From: Apteryx mantelli
Lineage: Eukaryota > Chordata > Aves > Apterygiformes > Apterygidae
Assembly: GCF_036417845.1 (NCBI RefSeq)
Contig: NC_089981.1
Coordinates: forward strand, 77,851,268 to 77,915,267
DNA: 64,000 nt
Direction: 5' to 3'
Of this stretch, positions 1 to 10,300 are shown piece by piece. Each line of letters opens with the position of its first letter. The first letter of the stretch is position 1. The notes below the pieces were generated by a model. That model was not told the DNA's origin. It ran no database searches and saw only the letters and a list, made by a program, of their open reading frames with translations. Position numbers and translations under genes: made by a program.

Positions 1-114
1 TTTCAGGGTGGGTATCAATTCACTGCCATAAAATTCCCCAGTTAGCCTGTGATCTTTTCCAGTATTGTCAGCTGCTATTGGTGGCAGCCAGTTAATTATC
101 TCTTGTATTGACAG

Positions 115-253
115 AGCTCAGGGGAGGAACTGTTGCCATCAGCCAAAAGGACCAAGTTAGAAGACATAATGGAGAATGTGAATAATGCTTATGCCAGTCA
201 AGATGAAGTGAAAGAAAAGAGTGGGAATTTGTGTACACTGTTTGAAAAAGATG
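115..253 (+). CDS. ZNF839: ZNF839 penultimate coding exon
   Basis: Acceptor ACAG at 111-114 and donor G|GTAACC at 253/254. The reading frame enters in phase 0 and leaves in phase 1. It encodes a Lys/Glu-rich stretch, including PSAKRTKLEDIMENV and EKSGNLCTLFEKD. Without splicing, the frame would run on to a stop at about 350. Confidence 0.75.
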
Positions 254-3019
254 GTAACCTCTTCAGATTTACCGATTCTCTTCTGTTCATGGAGAAGCTG
301 AACAAATTCCTGTGTTCTTCAAGCTACTGTGGTTTTTGTCTTAAGGTTTAATTTCTCAACTTGCTTCCCAGGTCCTTCCTAAAGGTCCTGTTTAACTGAA
401 AAAAGCTTCATGGGGGGAGGGGGGGGAAAGTGATGATGCACTAACACCACAGCAGTAGCACAGTTCTAAATGCATGATGCTCCAGTTACTGATACTACTG
501 GAGTATTGGGATAACAGTCCTGTCCTCCACTGTGTGCTGCCTGAATGCTTCCTGTCCACACTATCCCTTATAATGGAGGCAGTGCATGAGCTTCGTGTCA
601 GCAGTGGGAGAGCGAAGGAAGAGGAAGCAAGCTATATGTCCTTCCTCTTTGCCCCAGCAGACTGCATGAGCAGAATCATCAGGGCTTTACAGATCCTGGG
701 GGAGGGCAAGAGCTGGTGGAGGCAATACCATATCCCACAGGAGATGCAGAAGTTGAAGAAGGGATTTGAGACACCATTTTGCATGACAGTCTTTTCTGGG
801 TGCATGTTCTTCTCTTCTCTTCCCTCTCCCTTCTTTCTCTTTATTTCCCCCTGCTACCTCAGACTGGCAGGGTAACAGTGGATTAGTGAGCAAAAAAAGA
901 TGCGTCCCCGACTGTAATCTCCCCAAACTCCGCTGGTCTCGTATTTGAAAGCGTTGCAGTATTCAGAGGCATTACAGTCAGGGTTGTGAAAGATTCCAGC
1001 TGTCACCCTGCTCTATTGAGATGCATACCACTGCCATCCTCTTGCTTTGTAAAATCTTTTTTTGGTGTTGCTATAAGCTGCTTTGCTTTTGCCCTTTGTG
1101 TGTCTTTCAAGTCCCCCCCCCCCCTTAGTTTATTTTTTCTTTCTCTGAAAGACTCCCTGCTTGACCATGCTTATTTCTTGTTATACTACGATTTTTGTCT
1201 GGGCTGTGATTTTTTTTTTTTTAATATTTATTTCATTTGCACCTGCTAGTAGGCCTTTTGCTAGTCTGCAGTACAAAGTTTAAATGGCCCTTCCGAGTTG
1301 TTATGCCTCCTTTGTTGCGCAGTGGTATCTTTCATAACAAAAAGTACTTGTTCCTCTTAATCTTCAAGAACTAAAACTGACAACTCGTGCTACTGCAGCT
1401 TAAGTTATTGTTTAACTACCTGCTGGGTTTGTGAGGGCTCTTAGTCCATGTCAAATGATTGGTAAAGCACAGTAATTTAAACTTCTAGTGTTTTACCTCT
1501 TCTGTCACAGGCTGAATGAAAAGTGTTCCTGGGGCTGTTAGCACAGCTCATTAGACAGGTAGTTACTCGATAACATTTGAATCCTGGATGAGCTTGGATA
1601 TCAACAGAAATTTGACCAAGTTTGAATGTGTCTGTCAGTTTACTCATGGTAATGTGGATGAGCAGCTGGCAACTTTGTCTGTGGTGTAGTCTTTGTCTTT
1701 TATTGGCTATATGCCAGATGGAAATAGTTCAGTTTCAGCCCAGATTTTCTTCAGAATTACCAGAAAAATGCTGCTTCTAATGTAAAGTCCTTTGGTATGG
1801 AAATATTCAATCGTATTTCACTATCTAAAAATACCTTAAGTATTTTTATACTGTCCTTCTTATGGAAACTGCTGTGAAACTCTTAAGACACTTCAAGTTT
1901 ACTAATTTGGGGGAGGAAAAGAGGGAAGCAGTCTAGTTTTTCCTCCAAGATTATTGTAGAAAAATTACTTTTTTGGACTTGCAGTATTAGATCGCCCAAC
2001 AAAATGATATTTCTTTCACCTTTTCAGGTTTTAATCCATTAAATGGGGAAATCTTACTTTCAGAAGATAGAGATATCACGTGCTGCTCAACTGGAAGCAT
2101 GTTACCTATAGCAGAGGAACATAACTCACTTGTTGATTCAGAAGTTAGAATCAGTGCTGAACATTCAGGTATTTTCTCTCAGACTATGAAAATAAGCATG
2201 GAGTTTTCCCAGCCTGTAAACATACAGGGACCAGATATTGCAGGTGACACACCTCTGCTGAACAGTGAAGCTGTATTGCCTGTTGAAGCCGATGACTCAC
2301 CAGAATTAGTTCAAGCACACTTTGTGAGAGGGAATCCAGCAGGTGGACTGTCGGCTCCCAAGCTCTGCAGCTCTGTATCAGAGAATGCAATGGGCAGTCA
2401 GAGCACTAACCTACCAATGAGTGAAGAAAATGATCACAGTGGAAAATATCAGAAACTGCAAGAAGAAAACCAGAACTTTGCAATTAAAGAACATTCTGAA
2501 CAGCTTCATGATGCTGGTATCGCTGATGAGATGCAGCAACTTGAAAAAGTTTTTTCAACAAATGTTGTGCCAATAAACCATCCACACAGTGCTCAGACTG
2601 AGTTGCACCCAAATCCTGTCCAGGAAGCCTCCTTGTCTGCTCACATGAGCCATGAAAGCCCTTTTAAAAATGTGCATGAATTTTCTTGTGGGACAGGGGA
2701 ACCACATGAGCTGGAGAATACAGTTACTGTAGACGAAACTGTAGCGTTTGAGATTACTGATGAGAGCCATGATTTTTTGTCTCAGGGACATGAACAGATT
2801 TTTATTCAGACTACAGATGGGCTTATTTTATCTCATCCAGATGCTGCTGTTTTGTCTCAGGCAGAAGGCATTGTTATTGTAACTGATTCTGACGGTACTA
2901 CAATGCATATTCGCACACCTGATGGGATACCTTTGGAAACTGTGGAAGCACTACTGGCAATGGAAGCAGATGGCCAAAGTGAAGATGTTCTGCTCTCACA
3001 AAGTGAATTGGAGCCATAA
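115..3019 (+). CDS. ZNF839: ZNF839, 3' part (last two coding exons)
   Basis: Only the end of the gene is in the window: join(115..253, 2028..3019). The first of these exons follows a TTGACAG acceptor, is 139 nt long and splits a glycine codon (GAT G|GT TTT). The second ends in TAA after ...SELEP. Together they encode about 376 residues of low-complexity, acidic, probably disordered protein. No C2H2 finger is present here; the fingers of this family lie further upstream. The last 90 residues contain an ordered-looking segment (IFIQTTDGL, IVIVTDSDGTTMHI, PLETVEALLAMEADG) that resembles the C-terminus of ZNF839 as I remember it. Position and orientation next to a convergent CINP match the human locus. 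ZNF839 is a poorly characterised zinc-finger protein, and I would not assign it a function from these exons. The assignment rests on synteny plus the C-terminal resemblance. Confidence 0.78.
254..2027 (+). other. ZNF839: ZNF839 last intron
   Basis: This 1.8 kb intron has a GTAACC donor and a TTTTCAG acceptor. It contains homopolymer runs (G-rich at about 415-427, C-rich at about 1111-1125, T-rich at about 1210-1222). A 133-codon open frame at 474-875 has no recognisable protein character. I see no conserved element or RNA gene. Confidence 0.7.
2028..3019 (+). CDS. ZNF839: ZNF839 terminal coding exon
   Basis: The exon begins GT TTT AAT after TTTTCAG at 2021-2027 and ends with TAA at 3017-3019. 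It encodes about 330 residues rich in Ser, Glu and Gln. The C-terminal 90 residues are the most protein-like part, with alternating hydrophobic residues (IFIQTTDGLILSH, GIVIVTDSDG) that suggest beta strands, followed by a helix-like ETVEALLAMEADG. Confidence 0.8.
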
Positions 3020-3394
3020 ATTAGAAAACCGTATATGCTTTCTTCTGGAAAAGACTGACTATATAAAATGTATATTTTTCTAATGTGAATACTGAAATAA
3101 TTGAGATTTAACTTATTTGTAAACTCTTTCTATGCCCTGTACTTTTTTATAACTTATGTTTATATAAATTTAGCAGCATTGCAACCAAAAATTCTAGAAA
3201 TAACAAGATTCTATTTGCTCTTCTATGTGTTGGGGGGTAGGGGAAAATGGAAATCTGTCAACCTTAAAACTGTTGCACTATTCCCTTTCGTTACATAGTC
3301 CCTTTTCTCTTTAGCCATCCAAAATGCAGTAAACTGTACTGCTTTTTGGCAGTGATGTGCCGTGTACTGGCAAGCTGTGTATGGGTAAAATAAA
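3020..3394 (+). other. ZNF839: ZNF839 3' UTR
   Basis: AT-rich DNA runs from the TAA stop to a canonical AATAAA at 3389-3394. Cleavage is expected about 15-25 bp downstream. The UTR would be about 390 nt. Confidence 0.65.
3389..3394 (+). terminator. Poly(A) signal AATAAA of ZNF839
   Basis: This is the first AATAAA after the ZNF839 stop. It is followed within 40 bp by T-rich sequence (ATTTTCTGTT), as expected of a downstream U-rich element. Confidence 0.65.
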
Positions 3395-3414
3395 AGCTAT
3401 ATTAAAAATATACA

Positions 3415-6320
3415 TTTTCTGTTCCACTGAGATTCTAAAACTCTTTGGCTTTATTACACTTTGTTCAAGCTAGCTTGAATATTCATTAGCATCTAGACTT
3501 GATGCACCTAAATCTGCCTGGAAAAATGTGTAATTTCAAAATGCAATCCACACTTGTGTATTCTAGGAATAATGTGACAGCCTAACTAACCTCTCTAGTC
3601 TTTGCTCAGATAACAATAGGCTAAGCACCCACTGAGTTAAAGACAAAAATAGCTGTTCTGTGGAGGCCTATAATTCCTACTGAACTGCTGGAAATACATT
3701 CAAGCGTGCTTGCCTTGTGGTGAGTCAGTCACAAACCACTTCAAAACTTGCTGTTACAAACTGACAGCAGTATGCAGATGTGTAAGTAGTGATCTGAATT
3801 GCCTTAATATCATAGCAAATTCTTTTCTCATAACTTCATCTTTAATCCCTGGTGGGTTTTTTTCATTTCTATTAGACTCGTATTATATTTATACATATAT
3901 ATATTTCTTTCAGGTGATGCATCTTTTATTACATCTATGTTTTGCTCTTCCTAGTAACTCCATACTGCCCTGTACTATTTAATCATATTTAAAATTTTAT
4001 TATTGGTTATGAAAACTATTTCTCTAAGCAGTCAGCAAAGTTACCACATTATCTACTACTATCCTGTATTTTTTCTCTCATCCTTTCAATGGGGTAGTGA
4101 AATAGCTTTTGTTGCTTGGATGACAGTATTTTTGTGGACACTTCCTCACAGCTGATACTCTTCTCGTTCAAGGATGGCTTTTTTTTGTTTGTTTGGGGTT
4201 TTTTTGTTTGTTTTCCCAGGAAGCTTAGTGGGTGCTAAAGAGCAGCATTAAATGACTACTAGCCTTATTTTTCTCTTGAGCTCTTGTAGACATTACTGAA
4301 AACTGGTAACACAACTGTGTGTTGTCTCATTGCTAAATATGTATGAGGCTATTGAGAGAGTTAGACAAATCAGCTAAAAGTTCCTTTAATATGCAGGAGG
4401 ACTTCTTATATCAAGTATGAACATTGATTTTTCAGGGCCTTGTTACTGTGGAAAAATTGATTCTAAAACTGAATCTGAACAAGGGAGAGAGGGGACGGCT
4501 TAGAGATGAAATAATCTCTGACATCCCTTTAACATAATCTTTTTTTTTTTTCTGGTTGCCTAAATAGATTAACTTATGATTAGCCAGGACATTGCATTTT
4601 TTTGCATGGATCTGAAAAATACTGTCATATTTTAGTGAGTTGCTGTCATCTTGTTGTTTTTTGGGGTTGGGGGGGGGGGTTTTGAGGAGGTGGTAGTGGC
4701 CAGAGGACAGGGGCATACCTTACACATGAAGGTACCGTACAAAGATCTGCTGGTCTTTGATTACAGTGAACAATTGTTTCCTATTATACTTTTTGTACTG
4801 GCTCTCTAGATCTGAGGGCTCCAAATATAAAGATGAATTTCCTAGAACTATTGTATGACAAAACATCCTCTTCTCTGCAATTATGACTTTGCAGTAATCT
4901 TTCTCTGTCCTGTTGCTGTCAATGAGCAAGGAGGTTTGCAAATATGAAGACTCCTTCCTGAAGAGCTTATTTCCTCTAAGAAATAAAAATGATCCACAAT
5001 TTCCACCTCCGTAGAAAATGAAAATGTGCTTCAATTCTGCCTCTCCTATTGATTTGCACATGCTGGGAAATACAATATACCTACTCTCATCTTAAAAGAA
5101 GAATTCTATAAGTGAACCAACCTTCTTTTCTTGCAAAATACTTTTCAAGTACGCAAGTGTTTCCATAGTGATAAGGTCTCTCTCTACTCAGATAAATTGA
5201 GGTGGTTGTTAAACTAGATGGAACTCTTGCACTGAAAAATAATAAAAAATAACAAAACTATTCATAACTGATTGTTCTACTTGTTGAGTTACAGTAGTAT
5301 TTCTTCTTAAATACTAGAAATTGGGGGTAAGAATAGAACGCTATTAAGCTGCCTGAAACAACCTCTTTGTTGGCCAGAGGAATACATGGAGAAAACTTTT
5401 CCAATTTATGTCTCTCGGCTCTGTTATTGCAGGCAACTCGTATACTCCCCTTGCCAAGCTTATCAAAATTCAGCTTCGAACTAGTTAAGTGACCCTACTT
5501 TTCCTATCAGAAATCTGTTCCAGATCTCTGACTGTTAATTAGATTTTTCTAATGTCAAACCACAGCCATTGTGGCCATTTCATAGTGGTTTGCTTTCCAT
5601 GCACATGTCTTTTAGTTGAAATGCTTCTTTTTTCAGGAATAATCAAGGGTAAACATCTGTCAGGGCACAGAAATGAGTCAACAGCACTTAGGAATGCTAC
5701 ATAATTGTGCAAAATGGGAGACCAGAAGCAACAGTTTATACAGGAATGGGTCATATAGGCAGTCAGTAATAGTAAATGGGAGGAATTTGGATTATTAATC
5801 ATAACAAAGTAAGACAAAGACCTAAATTCATTGCACATTAGGGATTTAACTAAACTGATGAAATGATTAGCTGGGTAGTTTCCAAGTTGTAATACACTTC
5901 TCTGAAAAGTGCTAATTTGCAAGAACAGCTAACAGTTATCAAAAGCTTGGTAACTGTAGCAGCTTCTCCACGTTACCCGCCTCTGACATAGTGGTATGCT
6001 ACAGTGATTATTACATCTTCAGGAGAGAAAGCAAATAAGGGTATTGAATTCCTTTTGATGTTTAGTATTTGCACTTATCCAGCTTCTCCTAAACACATTC
6101 TCTACTCTCCTTGCCAAGAAAGACAGAGCCTCATACTTGAGCAGCAGCAGGAAAAAGAAAAGCAAGAATTTGAGCCAATAAATCTTTTCATGTACATTGC
6201 TAATCAAAAGATGGAGGTGACGCACCTTTAAAGGAAAAAATGCTTAACATCAGCAAGAGTTATCCAAGGAAAGGCTTACTGAGCTCTGTGATAAGAAGCA
6301 AACAATATTGCACAAGGACA
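3415..6320. other. ZNF839-CINP convergent intergenic region
   Basis: About 2.9 kb lies between the ends of the two convergent genes. It is AT-rich, with T-rich simple sequence at 4178-4211 (runs of TTTG), a G homopolymer at about 4669-4678 and scattered short open frames without coding character. I see no RNA gene or conserved block. In human, the two genes overlap or nearly touch at their 3' ends, as I recall. Confidence 0.6.
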
Positions 6321-6340
6321 CGGCTGAAGCAGGGCCTTTT

Positions 6341-6346
6341 TTTATT
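6341..6346 (-). terminator. Candidate distal poly(A) signal of CINP (AATAAA)
   Basis: This is a canonical AATAAA on the minus strand about 810 nt beyond the CINP stop. No stronger minus-strand AATAAA was noticed between it and the stop. Confidence 0.45.
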
Positions 6347-7048
6347 CAATAGAAGCCTTCACGAAACATCTCTAAAAGAAAAAGGTTACAAAGGTTACAA
6401 GAATTAAAAGAGAAAAGACCTTTTCATATAATGGTTGTGGCATAGTGATTTGTACTAAACCTGCCAAATGTACTAGTTCAGGCTTGGATCACTCTTCAAG
6501 TGTCACAGTGTAATCAAGCCAAACCAGAATTTACACCACTTTCTGTAGCAACTTCTCAGGACCACACACCAAACTATCATAACAGCATCAAATGACATTC
6601 CTACAAGACTGCATGACACTGACACCTCGCTTTTAGATAACAAGCTATTTAAAACATGAATGCAAAGCAGAGTTGGGGATGTACTTAGAAATATTAATTA
6701 CTGTTAAAAATTGGGAAAAATTATATCCCATCCACTCACCACTTAAAAGCAAACGTTTAGGTTTGAGCTGTTAGCTGCTGAAGGACAGCTGTGCTATTCT
6801 GCCCTCATTAAGATGGAAATACTATCCAGCATTTGGTCATGTTTTCCTCAAAAATCTATGTCTTCATCTCAGCTGAATGCCCTAACCATAAAGCTGCAGA
6901 GTCAACCTGTTGGACCCAGAACTTTTCTCGTCACCGCTGCACCACAGCCAAGCTTTAGATGGATAAAGCAAACTAAAACAGGTTGTTCCACGCGGAAAAA
7001 AGAATATTGGCTGAGACAAAATAATAAATACAAATAGAGAAAAATATT

Positions 7049-7054
7049 TTTAAT
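7049..7054 (-). terminator. Candidate proximal poly(A) signal of CINP (ATTAAA)
   Basis: On the minus strand this reads ATTAAA about 100 nt after the stop and is followed by T-rich sequence. It would give a very short 3' UTR. A canonical AATAAA further on (6341-6346) is the alternative. Confidence 0.4.
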
Positions 7055-7154
7055 AAGTTTTACAAAAATTCAACACATTTGGTGAGCCTTGCAAACTTGC
7101 CATTTCAATTTCATGCGAGTATCTTCAGAAACAAGCCAAGTAACATTTGCAGTT

Positions 7155-7357
7155 CTAGCACTGTCTATGTCCTGTTTCCAACAGCATGGCTTCTAATAGT
7201 AGTTTGCTGCTGTTATCAATGTAAGGCTGGTATAACCATGATGATAAATAGACCATCAACAGATCCTGGTCAGCAGAATGAGCAATATCTTGCACAATTG
7301 TTTGCTTGAGTTGTAGCTCCTTCTTGTACATTTGAGAGAGCTTCAGAGAGACCTCAT
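7155..7357 (-). CDS. CINP: CINP terminal coding exon 5
   Basis: The acceptor is CATTTTAG just above 7357 and the stop is at 7155-7157. It encodes residues 145-211 (EVSLKLSQMYKKEL ... LLETGHRQC), a probably helical C-terminal segment closely matching mammalian CINP. Confidence 0.93.
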
Positions 7358-10300
7358 CTAAAATGGATTGAAAAACCAAGCACATCAATCCTAATAGATC
7401 AGCAATTCTCTAAAAGTTAAATTATATTTGTGTTATGTTAGCCATTAAAAAAACCCTACTTGATATACAAGCTCTTCCACATATTTTTTAAAAGTCTGAC
7501 ACCCTGCTTTTTTACAACATTAAGAATGTCTGCAGACTGAAATATAAAATGCTAAACATTTTCCTCATCTTTTGGATATATTTTTAAACACTTTTGGTTT
7601 TGATATAAATCCTCTTTTAATTCTAAAAATAAGCAGTGGTACTGGGTCTCAAAATCTGCTCTAAAATTAGCAGTTATTATAGCTATTCTTTTAAATAACT
7701 GAAACTTAGTCTTAAAATTTTGTAATGCTATTTTGAAAAATAAACTTCTTATTTTAGAGACACTAATAATTTTAGCTAATCTAAAGGTTGTCCTCACATG
7801 CTTTCATGCACTTTAGTAATGCATGATCACTAGTAAATGATACCAATAGAGTGAAGAATAATGGTAAAACAAAACAAAAAAACAGATCGAAACTGAACTG
7901 CCCAATACAAAAAGCAATATTGTTACTAGTTTTATGAGTAATACTGGCAGGAGCTTTTAAATATATTTATTCATAATATCTTTATCTGATCTCTTTAATT
8001 ATCTGACTTTCTAAAAAATAACCAAATTATTTTTAATGAGAGATTGATCCTGTATCTCTAACTTGAGACAGAACCATTACTATTTTCAGGACGAATTAGT
8101 CATTCAGGGAGTGCAGAGCATCACTACATGATTTGGTCACAATGGGTGTTTTGATAGCTGTTGGCTTTGTCATGGTCACCCTTTCAAGCAGGCAGAAACC
8201 AGCACATACAATTCCTGCTAGCTTGTGGTAGTGAAGTAAGGAGCAGGGCTGCATAAAAGAATGAGTTCCACTTCACCAAAGCTCCAGTTGGTCTGCACGC
8301 AGTCAGGCTTCTCCTGAATTCAAACAAACAGCTTTAAAACTGCAGTAATATACATTGGGAAGCAGACAGACTGGAAGTCTGGCAACTTTTTGTCATTCCT
8401 GAATTTTTGGAAGAACAAAAGGGCCTATTTCTTGCCATCAAGTGAATCCTAACAGTAGACAGTAACTGAACGCTTCTTTACTTGTCTTGACTGACATTGC
8501 GATCTGAGGTATTTTTCTTTGACTGCCTGACAATTAACTGAGGTATAGCTTGCTCTTTGCATCCAAGGATATAATTTCAGTGTCAAGTAACAAGGTAGTT
8601 TGTAGACTACAGCTTAATACTATCAAGTTGCAAATATGTCTCTCTTTACAAAGGACATGTCTGGTACATACTGGACACTGTAAGCTGCTGACAAGCTTAG
8701 TTTTAACTGGATCAGGCTTTATAACTACTGCTGAAATTGCTGCATGTCAGACAATACCCAGCAGTTCATAAGAGCAGCAGTAACCCTAAGCCAAGTGACA
8801 CACTCATGTGTTTATTGATTAGTCAATTATAAAAGACACAGGTTCATTCACTCTTTCCCTGACACACAGACACACACACAGATATCCAAGTAAAAGGGTT
8901 TCTTTTTCAATCTTCCTAAATTACATTGCATGAGTGACATAATGCATTTATCTAAGGTGATCAATATTTTACTTACAGAAGTATGGTGTGGGCCACGTGT
9001 GAAATAGGGGTGCTGTGCAATTTCCAGCTCCATGGTGGAACATTTCCAAGTCACAAATTCCTTTAGTAGTCAAAGAGAGCTTTTCCATTTTGAGTTGTAT
9101 TTTTGTCTGATAATGATGAACATGTAATATTAATGAACATCTCAGGAACATTAGCCTACTATAATCTTAAACAGTTTTTTTTAAAACACATTCTTTCTGA
9201 AGACCCTCTTTAGACATTACATTTCTAACTCACTTTATAATTTCAGGCAGGGATCAGTGCTGGAATTTATATACAGATTTAATATGAGATACCCTAAATT
9301 TCCAAACACTACAGATATGACTACTGACTCTGATTTTGCATATTTTTTTCACTTTCCCCATGTATAAATACATTAAAGTTCTCTCTCATTTTTTCCTCTC
9401 TGAGTTTTTCCTATAGCAATTTAGTACTGGGGAAAAACATCAAACTTTCTATGAAAGAACAGGTGTGGCACAAGCCCTGCAAGAACATGCTTCTTAATGT
9501 TGTCAGGCCAATATGACTTAAGTTTCGTATCAAAAGATTAGCTGCAGCTGTGGAAAGCAGCTCCGGCTATGACTGAGAATATATCTAGGCTCATTTAGCA
9601 GCTTGCTATGAGAAGGAGGGTATTCTGTCTACTTTCTTTGTGGTCACCCGTTTTTGTGCATCACCTAAGGGGCCCAATATTTGGGAAAACAAAATGGAGC
9701 TTGAAGACAGTATCTTTATGTCAAGAAGCTAAAATACAGATATTTATATAAATCCTTAAAAAAGTATATGCTCATAAGAAATGAAAAATAAAATATGTTT
9801 GTAGTAGCTGTGTTTAGTATCCAATCTAACACAGGCTGCTTATACTTCTATTACTCAAAAGTAATGAAAAATTGCATCAACACATCTGCTAGGCTGAATA
9901 CAACACTATCTCAAGGAAAAAAATAAAACCCTCAAATTGCTGGTACTTTTTCCCACAGAACAAAATTTGAGGAAAATCTAGCTGCTTTCCTGCTTATTCT
10001 AAATACCAGACTAGTATCTTTTCTGTATAAAAATGCTCAACGAAACATTACACCAATCATCTTTTTAACAACCCTCCACTATTGCTAAAGGCTGTAAAAG
10101 TTAATTTTAAGTAAAATTTTAAATTACAATAACAAGCAAAAATATTTCTTTGTTTATGCCAACCTGACAGGTGACATTCATTTCTGACAACATATCCAGA
10201 AAGAAGGTGTGTTGCATAATAATTTTCTTACTCTATCCCTTACAGAAGTGGAAGCTATAGCATGGAAAATACAGCTAGGCAGACTAAAAATGTAATGCAT

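Noticed and set aside
474-875. 133-codon open frame in the last ZNF839 intron
   Set aside because: It does not connect in frame to either flanking exon with plausible splice sites, and the translation resembles nothing known.
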